From NCBI RefSeq assembly GCF_921293095.1, contig NC_060254.1, positions 4,712,001-4,776,000 on the forward strand: DNA of 64,000 nt, in the 5' to 3' direction. Position 1 is the first letter of the stretch. Each line of letters opens with the position of its first letter. The stretch is from Ischnura elegans (lineage: Eukaryota > Arthropoda > Insecta > Odonata > Coenagrionidae). Shown piece after piece: positions 1 through 12,009 of the stretch. The notes beneath the pieces were generated by a model. The model did not search any database and was not told where the DNA came from. It saw only the letters and a list, made by a program, of their open reading frames with translations. Made by a program: the position numbers and the translations under genes.

Positions 1-392
1 CTCCAGCTTGTGGAACTTTTCAATCACGACAGTTCAATGATACGATATGATGACTCTTCTTTCTTGCTTGACAACAAATTGCTTTCCACAACCCTTGCAG
101 AACAATCAGACAAAACCTTCCTGCAAAACCTACCTCAAAAACTACGCATATATGGTTTAAGCGCATTAGGCTGGGAACCGCTTGAGACTTGGGAGGCTGC
201 ACGCACTAGGCTTAGTTTGCTTGAACAATTGAGAATGGATATCTTTAAGAGTGACACAGAGAACATAATATTAGAGCCACACTAAATTTCTAGGTCCGAT
301 AGAAGCGATAAATTAAGAGAGATGTTTTGCCGAATGGATAGATATGGGAATTCGTTTTTTCCCCGAACCATAAAGGACTTCAATAAATGCTA
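1..392 (+). pseudogene. LINE ORF2 C-terminal fragment
   Basis: The reading frame is open from the window edge to a TAA at 283-285. It then continues in the same frame to a TAG at 390-392. The end reads ...NSFFPRTIKDFN, the typical C-terminus of Jockey-type LINE reverse transcriptases, preceded by LGWEPLE and an arginine/leucine-rich helix. I infer one nonsense mutation in an otherwise intact tail. The catalytic domains lie outside the window. Seen: the frame and the conserved C-terminal motif. Inferred: membership of a Jockey-like family. Confidence 0.7.
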
Positions 393-512
393 GTTCCATC
401 TTCGTTAGAGCACTTCATTTTTTATGTGTATATGGCTGGTGTCCTAACACCCCCTGCCACACGTCTTTCAGGCGGCTTGCAGGGTATTATGTAGATGTAG
501 AAGTATCCTGGG
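393..512 (+). mobile_element. LINE 3' untranslated tail
   Basis: This follows directly on the LINE frame. It contains a short GC-rich hairpin (GGTGTCCTAACACC, then repeated GGCGGCTTGCAGG) and ends in TATTATGTAGATGTAGAAG, the kind of tail seen on Jockey-type LINEs. No coding is visible. Confidence 0.55.
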
Positions 513-591
513 AGTAGCCACGGAGATAACTTTACAGGAGTCACTTGCAAAGCACAAATTGTACGAAAAATTCACAGAGAAAAAAATCATT

Positions 592-664
592 TGCCTTGAC
601 CGGGATTTGAACCTGGATGCCCCAATCTCTGGTCAAATGCTTTAGCCAACTAAGCCACCGAGGC
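592..664 (-). repeat. tRNA-derived SINE head
   Basis: On the minus strand this 73-base stretch carries exact RNA polymerase III promoter boxes: A box TGGCTTAGTTGG (646-657) and B box GGTTCAAATCC (603-613). The spacing is that of a tRNA gene. The acceptor stem pairs imperfectly and there is no clean anticodon arm, so I read it as a SINE head or tRNA relic, not a functional tRNA. An AATGATTTTTTT run follows on the minus strand. Confidence 0.6.
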
Positions 665-757
665 ATCATCCCTCCCACTGGATATTTGCGGACACTACCG
701 CACAAGGTGTGGACACTACCACCTTGTCCAGTTATGTCCACAAATATCCATAGGGAT

Positions 758-1303
758 TAGGGATGTGTGAGTACTCGAAAATTCGACTGGCATTTGACCT
801 GACTCGATTGGAGTGGCATTACGAATGTTGAGTCGAGTCGAGTAGTTTCGGTTACAGTGTTGTCGATGCCAGTAAGTTCAAAAATCTGCCGACAGGAAGC
901 GCTATCATGAAGCATTATCACAATGGTGCAAATGCTTTTACTCAGGGCTGTTTCTGGCAGTTCGGCTACATATACATATAAATATTAATTAAATTCACCA
1001 CATATTACCATAGGTTAATTCATTCCCATAGTGCTTATGGAACTTTTCAAGACTCTTTAATTTTCATTCATTTCCTAATACAGACGCAATTACCATCAAC
1101 ATTCCTCATAATCTTTCACTTTTTACATCAAGCTAAGCATTCAGGACAGAAAATTCACAAAGGGATTTGAAAATTAGAATATGTTGTCGCATATATATTA
1201 TCATATTGCCAGATCCAGAGATGACCAAACTCGACTCGACTCGATACTCCTGAGTAGTTTTCAACTCGAGTCGAGATCAACAAGCACTCCTTGCACATCG
1301 CTA
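758..1303. mobile_element. hAT-type MITE
   Basis: A 546-bp noncoding element. The ends are TAGGGATGTGTGAG and, inverted, TAGCGATGTGCAAGGAG. It is flanked by 8-bp target duplications, atagggat (750-757) and atagggac (1304-1311), one mismatch. The subterminal parts are rich in CGAGTCGAGT-type repeats. An 8-bp duplication with TAG-starting ends is characteristic of hAT transposons. It has no transposase. Confidence 0.75.
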
Positions 1304-1318
1304 ATAGGGACGAATGAT

Positions 1319-1390
1319 GCCTCGGTAGCTTTACAGGCTAAAGTGCTCAAACGGAAATAGGGGGGGATCCAGGTTTGTCTGTGGATTTCT
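1319..1390 (+). repeat. degenerate tRNA-like SINE head
   Basis: It begins GCCTCGGTAGC like the minus-strand copy at 592-664 but lies on the plus strand. The A box is degenerate (TAGCTTTACAGG) and the B box is largely lost. With the hAT MITE removed, the two heads face away from a short hairpin at 680-750. Confidence 0.4.
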
Positions 1391-1417
1391 CCCACTACAC
1401 ATATTTCCCACCCTTAA

Positions 1418-2370
1418 GGGTGCCTTCATAGCTCGGCGTTGCATACTTGGGGGCAGAGCTAACTCATCGCAGCAAGTTGGAGCCCATCACAGTTCTGCGT
1501 TGCGAAAACAAATGAAAGGCAAAATGCATTGGCTCCTAAAAATCGGCATGGGAGCATATCATCTTATGATTTCGAGCAAAACACACTATACATATGTTGT
1601 TTTGTGTATTTTTATGCAATTTCATTTCTTAAAATATTCTTCGCAACTATAAATAGCATTTGAAGTTAATATGGCGACCATAATTTCAATAATCATGCAT
1701 GTAATGATGGCCCTTGCCTATGCATTATTATGATCTTTAAATTTTATTTCCCAACTTGGAATATTCGAAAAATAGCTATTTACATACACTCAGTGAACAT
1801 GAGTAACTTGGAATGTTATCAGGAATATTTATTAATGATAACTGTTGTTCAAATAGATTCCCCTAGTCATGTTATCTAAATAGCTCTAACTGAGTAGATC
1901 ATGGGGGCACAATTATTAGATATCAATTGGAATTTAAACGACCGTAGTCACCAACAAGGAGCTCTCAAGCCGTATTTAGCTTGTGATACAATTGACGGGT
2001 ATGATTTATGCTAATCTACGCTCCTCAGTGATTGTAATATAATTTAGGGTTAACATTTATCCTATGTTTAGGAAAGATACGAAATATCTATGCTTAACAC
2101 TTCAAAATAATAGTAAATAATGAAATAAACAGCATTTGTCACTCCCATTGGAGCTAATCTTGCATATTTGTATACCTAAGCTTCCCATAGACAAACACCA
2201 ATTCGAAATCGCCGGCGTACTGCCGCCTTCACGCAGAGAAAATCCGACAGGTTCAGTTTTTCTGCGACGATGCAGCGAGCTGGAGACGTGACGTCATCAA
2301 TTCTCAAAGACAGGCTCTGATGGGCTCGCTAGCTGCGGCGTCAACGCAACGCCGAACTGTGAAGGCACCC
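1418..2370. mobile_element. PIF/Harbinger-like MITE (953 bp)
   Basis: The two ends are 25-bp inverted repeats with about two mismatches, starting GGGTGCCTTCA and containing TCGGCGTTGC. They are flanked by TAA on both sides (1415-1417, 2371-2373). A 3-bp TWA/TAA duplication fits PIF/Harbinger. No transposase is present. A further single end of the same type (CCTTCACAGTTCGGCGTTGC) lies near 17330. Confidence 0.7.
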
Positions 2371-2373
2371 TAA

Positions 2374-4369
2374 CCCTTTCACTGCCAGCCCATTTCAGGA
2401 TGTGGGATGTATGAAGACTGCCAAGGCTATTTTCCGGAGTTAGCAACATTTCACATTTAAAAATTTTTCAGCTACTTAATTATATTTAAGGTCTCGATTT
2501 TTTTCCCAATTCTTAAGATATGTTTATATCTTATAACCATAGATATATTATGGGGGTTTGCATAAATTACAGCCGTTGAAAAGGCCACAATCACGAAAAA
2601 AAAAGTGAAATTATTTAGGCCGATTAATCGGCCCCTGGCAGTTTCCGCTCTACCAACGGTGGCAGTAAAAGTAGAGATGTGCGAATAGTATCCGCGAATA
2701 CTCGAAAACCTCGAATACTTCGAATACTCTGAATTTTGCGGCCTACACTGTCGTTGGTAGTTGACTTAGAAAATTGTAAAGAACTCAACGTTTAGTGCAT
2801 GCAGTGCCGTTATAGACTAGTTGACGAACTACATCAAATTCGTAGATTACAGCGGTGAAAAGAGTTCGACGTGGGGAGCCAAAAATGATTGGGTGAAAAA
2901 ATCCAAAAATCCCCGCTTTCCCCACCAGGAGAACCTCAGTGCCATGGGATAGTAACTACGTAGCACAATTCCCAAAATCCGCTACCCCTCCATTCAATAG
3001 CCCTCGGCCACTCCTCCGATGCTTTCCTCCTCTCCAATATCAAACAAAAGGTGAAAAGGTCCCAGCTCGCGCAGGGTTCGCATCACGAAGACCATAAATG
3101 AAAAGCTTCAAAAGAAAATATCCAGTTATAAGAGAATAATAGAATCGTGTTTCACCCTTCCCTCTTTCTCCCTCCAAAAAATATGAAGTTACACGAGAAC
3201 AATAGAAACGTGTTTCGCGCCCTCCCTTTTCTCACCCACTGACCTTTTTCAGCCTACCTGCTTCAAAGTTCCCAGTTTCTGGAGGTCAACTGCTGCATGA
3301 ATCACCTATTACCCCAAAAGGTGTCTAACAATGACTTTCGGCTTAGCTCATTAGCGTCTGATTGCGGCCAGCTCAGGAACTATTTGAAACTCATTCATCT
3401 TCCAAAATTTTGTCCTCATAATATTCTCATACAACCGGGCATTTTCCAACAACACAACTCTTCAGCCAGGGAAATTCAATCATGTGCCGTTCAGTAAGAC
3501 AAAGTGTAATAGACCCAAGAAAGAATTTTTCCGAAGTATCCCAGCCCACATCCCACCTTGAATGGAATATACTCTCGTTGGAACATCAGTGAACACAGAT
3601 GACATTTTGGACATTGAAACTGCTATAGAGCACAATCGTTCCCATGGTGTAGTGTGTTAAGTATCATGCAACAAAATAGAAGTTTTAAAACAGAAAATAA
3701 CCATTGAAAATTATTGTGATGAATAAACACAAGTAAATCGGTGCTTAAAGGTGCACATATATTAGTAGTAAACAATCAAAAAGTGAATAGAAAATGATGG
3801 TTAATCATCAAACGTTTTCCATAGGGCAGATTGTTAGTTTCCATAAATATGCTTTCCTGTGCCCCACATCTCATTGGAAAGAAAAACCATAGGATCATAA
3901 AACACCAGTGCACTTCTTTCTATAGGCATGTGCGTGAGCATCACTCATGTGCATGGAATGAAATATTTAAGCAAACCATTTACATCTTACTTTGAAGAGA
4001 AGAATTCACAAGCTCATTCAGTTCTAACTAAGGGCAGGGTTGTACATTCATATAGATGAATCCAGTTTTGAGAAATTTCACTGGAAATTTTTTATATAAA
4101 CGGTTGGGGGTGGGAAGCTACAACGGCAATTTGTTCCCCGTTTTGCTGCCATGGCCTCTTGACTGATTTGCTGAGAAAGAAAAGCCTGGCACCCATCTAG
4201 AGGGGGGGGGGGAAGAGGGAGAGAACAAGATGAGGCTTTTAGAAAATTGAAAAATGCCTTTAGAAAATAGAAAGCAGCTACTACAGATTAATCATTTCAG
4301 CAGAAGACTTATGGAATTTTCAAAACATTGAAAAATATTCAAAAATTTTATTTCTGGCCCGGGTTTAGG
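2374..4369. other. noncoding, repeat-derived
   Basis: No gene can be supported. Position 2672 onward (TAGAGATGTGCGAATAG) looks like a hAT left end, but I could not find its partner. The segment about 3060-3290 resembles 53290-53440 (shared blocks around CGTGTTTC and CTCACCCACTGACC), so it belongs to an interspersed repeat. A run of ten Gs lies at 4202-4211. Confidence 0.4.
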
Positions 4370-4577
4370 CATGACATGAGTCGTTACGTGTGGGAATGTA
4401 AAAGCTGTCAGAACATAGTGATCTGGCCGGTTTGATGGAATCACAGAAGATGATTAAACATTGGACAGTAGAGTCCATGGATATCATCAGCCCCATGCCC
4501 AGGTCTAGGCAGGGATCCCATTACATTCTGATGTTTGTTGAAAATAGGGTAGTTTCCTTCATCAAAGAAATCGAAAG
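4370..4577 (+). pseudogene. Ty3/Gypsy integrase fragment, first catalytic Asp
   Basis: With frame breaks this reads as an integrase: a YVWECKSCQN zinc-binding end, then HWTVESMDIISPMPRSRQG and a YILMFVENR strand. The D of MDIISP is the usual first acidic residue of the DDE core. The frame is interrupted after VVSFIKEIE by the hAT insertion at 4586. The second catalytic block is found at 11060-11240. It is an old, broken LTR-retrotransposon copy; no LTRs were identified. Confidence 0.6.
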
Positions 4578-4585
4578 GTAGTGAT

Positions 4586-6782
4586 TAGAGATGGGTCAAA
4601 AAGAACCGAACTGCCAAAACGAACTGTTCACTGAAATGAACCAGTTCGAAAATGAACCGTTCTCTAAAACACCCTGTTCACTGTTCATGTTGGCACTGCA
4701 CAATTGCGGCGTACTCGGTACAGTAGGTATGATCATCAAGAGGCATTTTGAACTGCAGCTTACTCGAGCAAGTACGTTGTGGGTACAACAGATGGCGGTT
4801 ACGAGGGAGGCCATCCAAGGCCGCCGAAGTGCGTCGTAGACGACCGAGCCCCTCCCCTTCTTTCTCTACTATTCCCCTCCGATAGCCACTGAACCGTTCG
4901 TTCTAACTAATATTTGAACTGATATTTAAAATATTAGTTCTTTCGAACCGTTCGAAATAACTAATATTTGAACTGATATTTAAAATATTAGTTCTTTCGA
5001 ACCGTTCGAAATAACTAATGTTTGAACTGATATTTAAAATATCAGTTCTTTAGAACCGTTCGAAATATTAGATCAAATATTAGTTTCCTCGGGGCGTTCA
5101 GTTGGGATATCGCGTTCATTTTGCTTTCGTATTTTGAACATTTGTGGATCTGTGGATGCATCTCCAAAAATATTGTTTAAAACGCGATTCATGAACTTAG
5201 GAAACGATTGAACACATGATTGTGAAACATTTTTTTCGGTCCCTTTACCAAGTTGATATTTGGACTTAGTTTTTGGCGCCTACGATGAAATTTTAATTTT
5301 TTAAGTGCGCTGTATTGTGCAATGTGGATGCATCTCCAAAAATGTTGTTTACAACGCGATTCATGAACTTAAGAAACAATTAAAGTCTTTGGACTTTGTT
5401 TTTTCAGGTGCATCATCTAACTAGGAGTTTAATCGTTTCTTAAGTTCATGAATCGCGTTTTAAACAATATTTTTGGAGATGCATCCACATTTCACATCAC
5501 ATCGCACTTAACCCTTTCGAGACCGCGGAGTTTTCGTCTTAGCTTGACTGCTGTACCGCTCCCCAAGAGACTCTTCTTTCTCGTGGTACGGAGCATTTTT
5601 GGAGGGCATTCGTTAAGAAGGGTCTCGCTGAACCTTTTTCGACCCCTCCACGGTGGGACTCCGTATTATCTCGGACTCCAAGAGTAGTTGTGCTCCCTCC
5701 TTTCCGGGTTTACGACCATACCTGCGGCATTGGTTCGCGGTCAACTTATGTATTGCTTATATGTATTTAGCAAATGGATAATTGTTGCTTGCACGTAAAT
5801 TACAGGCATTGAATATAATTCCTCATTTTTATCTGAGCATTGTCAAATTTTAAACGAAGTTCTAAGGCCATTATCAAAGCATTTAACGCAGCAACAATTT
5901 CCATGTTGATGTTTATACATAACTCGAGATAAGTTAATATTTGTCGTAGAATTACGTTTAAAAATTGTAAACGCTGCTCAAAAGACAAACAATTCAATTC
6001 TTAGTTTATATTTCTTGAGAAATGAACAAATATTTATTTCGAAAATTGACTCTATAAACAATTGTATGACCGCTGTCCCTTACCGCTGAGAGAGGTTATA
6101 AAAGACGAAGGGTCCGGGTACCTGCTCCCGGATTCGGAGGGTTAATCCTAAACCCCGAAGCGTTGGGTCCCGAGACAAATGCGACCTAAACCCACGACAG
6201 TCCTGAAAGGGGGAGAGCTCGAAAACGTATATATACGGGTTTCGTTTTCTTGACCGGGAAAATCTCACACGTATATATACGCCCGTGGTCTCCCGGGTCA
6301 GGAAACGTCCACACGTATATATACGTGTACGGTAGGGAAAAGGTTAAAAAATTTCATCGTAGGCGCCAAAAACTAAGTCTATAACTAAAAAAGAGTATAT
6401 GATGACAATATAAAATGTGTACATTGTATCCACTATTTATGTTTTTCTTAGGTTGGTCGTACAGATATTTACTTTTAACGGGTTTAATCTATATTTTACC
6501 CTGCGTCGCTTAAGAGTTCTCAACTGATGATAGTGGGAAACACATATTTGGCTCCAAATTACATCAAATTACTTGTTTGTATCTGCAAACTTTGGCAAGC
6601 TTGTAATAACCTATTAATCGCACACCACACTAAGCTTTCATGTACTCTAAACGCATGATTAACAATATTTTCTACCAGATGACCCTACCTGTTCACTATG
6701 AACCGATATTTTGAACTGTTCTTTTTACTGAACAGGATCAAAGTGAACGGTTCATAAAAATGAACAGTTTAACCCACCTCTA
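4586..6782. mobile_element. nonautonomous hAT element
   Basis: The ends are TAGAGATGGGTCAAA and, inverted, TAGAGGTGGGTTAAAC. They are flanked by a perfect 8-bp duplication, gtagtgat, at 4578-4585 and 6783-6790. The interior holds three 54-bp tandem units rich in GAACCGTTCGAA (about 4900-5085) and a long imperfect palindrome (arms about 5260-5390 and 5420-5507 plus 6344-6390). A second transposon is nested inside. No transposase is encoded. It interrupts a Gypsy integrase. Confidence 0.85.
5512..6343. mobile_element. piggyBac-like MITE nested in hAT
   Basis: It is flanked by TTAA on both sides (5508-5511, 6344-6347). Ends are CCCTTTCGAGACC and, inverted, CCTTTTCCCTACC. The hAT host element is palindromic, so its other arm (about 5290-5310) shows the uninterrupted sequence around a single TTAA; this supports the insertion. 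Three copies of the 12-bp palindrome CGTATATATACG lie near the right end (about 6225-6325). No transposase is present. Confidence 0.65.
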
Positions 6783-6953
6783 GTAGTGATTGTGATTCGT
6801 TACCCACGATTAGTGTCTTCATAATATACTAATTATTTGGTTTTAGAAATCCCAGTTTAGACGAATGTCAATGGTCATTTTTAACCTCATTTGATAAAGG
6901 CCAGATTGGCGCCCATGCCAATCCACTCCACGTGACGTCACAGTGGCCTAGTA

Positions 6954-9900
6954 CAGTAAACTCTTGATTTTACGAAGCAGGATTTTACGAAGTTTTCGAT
7001 TATACGAAGTGATATTGCGGTCCCGGTGAAAAGCCTATGCTAAATACATGGCGCTATTCGATTATACGAAGCTTCGATTATACGAAATTTTTTGAATTTA
7101 CGAACCTCGGCTCGGTCCCTAAGAGCAAATGGCATTCGTTTATACGAACTACGGCGAAAAATTTGTCAACAAAACTAGTTACGCCGGCGTAAGTAGCTAA
7201 AAAATCAGCGCTTCCAACTGTGGTCCATCAAAAGTGCGAAATCGTAAATGATAATGCAACTTTGGAGAGAAATGGGTCGCCAAAAACCTCACTGTGGGAA
7301 TTTAGGGGAAGTAGGAGTTCGGTAAAAATATCGCGGCTGACATTATGCCCCTATTTACGTGCCTGTTCGTAAACATAGCATCGACAATAATTCGTAGTTT
7401 AGCATGTCAGGAAGGTCGCGCGGAGTATTTCGTACCCCCCTAATTAACCCTTTGCACTGCTGTGAACGTACTTCGAAGACTACTTGGCTACTTTTCGCCG
7501 AAGCACTTCGAAGGGTCCCTAATCCGGGACCCTTTCCTCGACGAGCTCACCCTCGCTGGTCCCTGAAACAGGGCTATTTTTTAAAGCATTACCTGACGCA
7601 ACCCTGGGTTTCAAAGGGTAAAGGTGCCATGGGGGGAAAAAGAGTAAAGTGCGTGTTACTGTGGGGCTGTGCGTCAACCAAACGGGCACGGAAAAAATCA
7701 AGCCCGTTGTCATTGGGAAATTTGAAAGGCCACGGTGCTTAAAACATGTAAAATTGGAAGCCCTCCCAGTTTTTTACCATGCAAATAAAAACAGCTGGAT
7801 GACCCGAGAAATTTCCAGCAAACGGTTATACGTCTACAGAGAAAAATTGCTGGAGAGAACCGCAAAATTGTTTTAATAATGGATAATGCCACCGTCCATA
7901 AATACGTGGAAGATCTAAAATTGGCTTATGTTCGAGTCCTTTTTCTACCCCCGAACTCGACTAGCAAGTCCCAGCCCTTGGACCAAGGCATTATCCAGAA
8001 TTTTAAAGTCCTGTACCGGAAGAAGCTTGAGCGGTATTACTTGCGATGGATCGGTATGTATATATTCATCTATTTTGCTCATGTGCGTTTGGATATCGAT
8101 TTAGATATTTTTATTCATGATTATCATTCTTACAAATCTATTTGCCACTTTTAGAAATGGGAACAGAAATTAATAACATCCCGAAATGGACGTTGATACA
8201 TGCAATCCGCGCCATAGCCGAGTCCTGGAGGGAGATTTCCTCCACTACCATCGCAAATTGCTGGAAATCGGTCGGATTCCCTCCGATAGCGCATCATAAG
8301 GATGTTCCCGAGGTTGATATTTGATACAACTAACCTCATAGTAATTTTACTGATTTAATATCACGGCTCTGGTTGAATCGTTACGTTGTACCTTCAGGAA
8401 GCTGCGGCAGATGAAATCGCGGAGGAGATTAGTGGCTTAAAAGAAGATTTTAAAAAATATTTGGAAAAAGCAGGAGGAGCACAGCGCGCAACATCAAGCG
8501 ATTATATTGCGCTAGATGATAATCTCCAGGCTTGCGACGATTCGACGCCGGTGCCTGTGTCGGAAGAAGCAGCGGCCGGGCCTAGTCAGAATAGCAGTGA
8601 CGACGATGATGAAAGTGAGGAAGTAATTCCACCTAATAAAAAAGAAGTATACGCTGCCTTCCAAACATTAAGACATTTTGATCTGGCTAACGATTTGGAC
8701 CCCCAATTTAATTACCACTTATGCAAGTTAGAAACCATGGTGGAAGCGGCGATGGAGAAGGGAAAAAGGCAAAAAAAAAGTTTTTTTTTTGGTAATATAA
8801 TTTCGTGTATATATTGACCTTTGTGAATAAACAACTTAATATATCTTAAGTATTGGGCTCTATTTACCGCCAATTTATATTTCAGGCTTCTCGTAATGAA
8901 GACGCACTTCCAATTCTAGCCATGAACTTTCTTCTCACGCGCTTCCCAGTTCTCCCATGCTGAGAGTTTTTTCTTTCCAAAGCCAATTGTTTACTCCCTC
9001 CTGCCGCCTTTGGCTGATCTTGCTGACACCCACCTTAAGCATCCCAAACCCCTCCTTCCCCAGCATTTCCCATTCATTCCCTTCCTAAGGTCACTGAGCT
9101 TGCGTGCGTCGTAACAAAATACGGCCCCCAAACGTGGTCTGAGGCAGAGCTGAAGGACCTTTCCCCACCCTTCTTTCTCCTGCCCCCTTCACCACTCCTT
9201 ATGCTGACCACACTTCTTTCCTCAGGCAATCCCTATCCCACTCTTTATTCACCCCACCCACTGGGAATGTTCTCCGACTGTGGAGAAGGGCATGGTTCAT
9301 CTTTACCGGCAACGGGGGTAAGTTTTTAACCGGAGAGAGGCTGGAGAAGTATCTTCCACTATCGGGGAAATGGTGCCGTGCTTATAAAATTCTCTCTTCT
9401 TCCCTGCTGACTTTAAAATTGAAATTTAATTATTTTCTCTTCGCTGCCCACTCTATATTTATTTACGATTATGGCACGCCTATTTTTTAGTGCTAAAACT
9501 AAGAAAATCTTCGCTCTATGTCAATGATCCTTTGCATAACTTTCAATACGGCGGAAAAAGAAACACGAAAACTAAATGAGGTGAAGGTACAGGTTTTTGC
9601 GTATCATTTTTGGGAATTCACGCAAGTGAACCAATACGTTACCACGTTGAGAAATGATAAAACGTCTCTTGTCGGAAAACAATCAATGTGGATAATAATG
9701 TTTCTCTCTCTATTTCTCCGATACTGTAAGATGTTTCTCCTGTCGTTTTCCGGTTGGAACCTTGCTCCTGTCGGCATAAAAGGAGAGAAACATACTATAT
9801 GAACAGGTCACCTCACACCCGGTATGAAGAATATGGTCCTGATGAAGAATTGAGTCTTTTATGGCAACGTCTGCAAAGATGATGGAACACAGTAGTCGGA

Positions 9901-10579
9901 CGGAGAACAGAATTTACTTCAAATATTCGCCAGAAGATAATCACATCCTACTTTATTTATCATCGTAATTGAATCTCAGTGAAAATAGAGCACATTCTGC
10001 TGAAAATACGAAGTAACTCGAAATATTAACTTACGAAGGTTATTTTGGAAACGGGCTAAGACCGTCGTTTTTCTTTTTTTTCTCGTCACTGAGCGATAGA
10101 GGGCGACGTAAATGGCGGTTAGGCCGGCGGCAGCTAAAATTCCGTGGGTGTCAGAAACAAATATCTATCTTCAGCATACTTAATAGTTGCTATTCGCTTC
10201 TAACCAAAAATTTATAACATAACTTTCTTATAATAAACATTGCAATTCATTATTTGATTACGTTTTCTAGACTGGTCGGGAATTTCTTTAGCGATCGTTG
10301 ATGTTGAAGTATGAACAAGAAATGGGAATTTTATGGTGGAATAATTATTTAACGATTTTTCACATCATAAATCGATAGCAAAAAGCCTTTTCTATGAATT
10401 ATACCAAGAATAACCACCGAAAACATTTAAATAAGACCGCTAAAGACAAAAAACGGCGGAAGAAACATAAGCGAACATTTTTTTCGTGACTTATGAAAAA
10501 GTTTTGAATTTACGAAACTCGATTTTACGAAGTGCCAATTTTCCGGTCCCACTGACTTCGTAAAATCAAGAGTTTACTG
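6954..10579 (+). mobile_element. Tigger (pogo-type) transposon
   Basis: The inverted ends are CAGTAAACTCTTGATTTTAC and CAGTAAACTCTTGATTTTAC read from the other side, flanked by TA (6952-6953, 10580-10581). Subterminal TTTACGAAG and TATACGAAG repeats are abundant. It holds a decayed spliced transposase (7629-8814). The remainder (8820-10480) has no coding I can support. The copy starting at 63655 matches the first 345 bases closely. Confidence 0.85.
7629..8814 (+). pseudogene. Tigger transposase, degraded
   Basis: This is a DDE-superfamily transposase of the Tigger/JERKY type. Pieces in order: VTVGLCVNQTGTEKIKPVVI and KNSWMT (7649-7873); a frameshift near 7855; IMDNATVHK with the second catalytic Asp and FLPPNSTSKSQPLDQGII (7873-8052); a likely 102-bp intron (GTATGT ... 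TTTTAG, 8053-8154); NNIPKWTLIHAIRAIAESW (8155-8324); then an acidic tail (8398-8814) after another intron. The N-terminal helix-turn-helix and first catalytic Asp are missing or replaced by a small insert with CCCTTTG ends (about 7446-7617). It cannot encode an active enzyme. Confidence 0.75.
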
Positions 10580-10581
10580 TA

Positions 10582-11050
10582 TCTACACGAGTAGATAGGA
10601 GTTTTACATTGTCTGAGATTACCTATGCGTGCATGAGCCACAGAGCTCATGGAAACATGTCTTAACAATCAACTATTAAAACTGCCTATGGTGGGAAAGT
10701 TTCCTTTGTTTGATAAGGTATTAATAATCCTTATTAATCCAAGCGCTATCTGCTAGCAGGTTACTCTGCTACCTGCTAGCAGCCTGCATCGTAGCAGTGC
10801 TCATAGCCTTGCACCAAGGTGGCAGCCAGAATCAGAATGATGTCACATGGATTTTTCCCAGCATTCAAAATTAGATGTTGCGTTTTCGCATGCTTGAAAA
10901 TTTTCACTTTTCATTTAAACGCGAAAAATAGATTAAAAAATCATAAAGCGTGAAATAAGTACTCCAGGAGTACTTATTTCACGCTATAGTACATCTTTTA
11001 ATTTAGGCAATAAAAAAAATAGGAAACCATCCTATTGCATTTGGTGGTCG
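10582..11050. other. noncoding, contains 39-bp hairpin
   Basis: No gene is supported. Positions 10947-10985 form a perfect inverted repeat with 19-bp arms around one base (AGCGTGAAATAAGTACTCC and its complement). The rest is AT-rich, probably the old Gypsy element and other insertions. Confidence 0.4.
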
Positions 11051-11059
11051 ATAGCAATA

Positions 11060-11345
11060 CCAGCATTCCGTCAATAGTCAGCATGTGGCTTAATATTGTT
11101 GCACTCACGTTATTAATGAGTGTGGATGTCCGGAAGTAATGATATCTGATAATGGTGCACAGTATGTAGGCAAGGTATTGAAAAGAGTTGTTTGGCATTC
11201 CTCTGCACCACACTGCTCCTCCAGTGGCATTGGCTGGGGTATATTATCTGAGTGATGGGGATTTGCGTTTTGGTTACAGAACGGGACTTTAGGCACCGCG
11301 GAGAGAACCACAAAGGTTGCAGAAGTCGAGACAGCTAGTGAGTCA
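11060..11345 (+). pseudogene. Ty3/Gypsy integrase fragment, second catalytic Asp
   Basis: One frame reads ECGCPEVMISDNGAQYVGK, the second acidic block of a retroviral-type integrase core. Further on, RNGTLGTAERTTKVAEVE looks like a degraded C-terminal tail. It probably continues the fragment at 4370-4577; roughly 6.5 kb of later insertions lie between them. Several frame breaks make it non-functional. Confidence 0.5.
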
Positions 11346-11349
11346 ACAG

Positions 11350-12000
11350 CTTGAGGTGTTTCCTTTCCATTTACCTTCCTTTTTCTACCCCCTCTCCCTT
11401 CCTTAGAGATACAGGACTCGGGACACTTGAAGAGTGTAAGTCACCGAGGGAATCACAAAAAGGACAAACCTTTCATTCCCTTCACCTCCAATCAGAGTGC
11501 AGGCGGATGGATCCTCAACTCACCTTTCCTGCACTGGCACCCTTATTTGCACCTTGGTTATCAGATTCTAGTGATTTGAGCCACTCGTCATCAACCACAT
11601 CCAAAGCTAAGCAGGAGAAACAGTGCCATATTACGAAGTGTTTAGAGAATTTTCAACTCGAAGCATACCTCTCCATTAATGCTTGGGAGTCTTCTAGCTT
11701 TCTGTCATAAATCTAAAAATTGCCGAAGGAATTGAATTAAAGGTAAGATCAGCAATTTATGGATTTATGGCATCAAAAACTAAAATATGAACAGAATGCT
11801 GACAGAAATTCTACACTGTTTCACATTTTCATGAAAATATGAAAAATGCTTACTCAAGGCCTAAGATATTGAGTTCCATTCGATGGCATGTTATGATACT
11901 CATAACGGAATAACCTAAAAACTATAGAAACTTTGTACAAATAGAAAATAGAGGTACAGTAGGTAAGGGGTCAATCACATAACTACATTTAGTCCAATAT
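11350..12000. other. no identifiable gene
   Basis: An open stretch of 119 codons runs from 11351, but its composition is low-complexity Ser/Leu/Pro, with no motif and no splice context. I treat it as chance. It is AT-rich towards 12 kb. Confidence 0.35.
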
Positions 12001-12009
12001 TACATCATC

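Noticed and set aside
592-664. A functional tRNA gene on the minus strand.
   Set aside because: The promoter boxes are perfect, but the acceptor stem mispairs and no clean anticodon arm can be drawn. A SINE head fits better.
9518-9802. A 94-codon open frame inside the Tigger element.
   Set aside because: It does not resemble transposase and lies in noncoding Tigger sequence. Its length is within chance for this base composition.
11351-11710. A 119-codon open frame as a gene.
   Set aside because: Low-complexity composition, no motif, no splice or start context, in decayed transposon surroundings.
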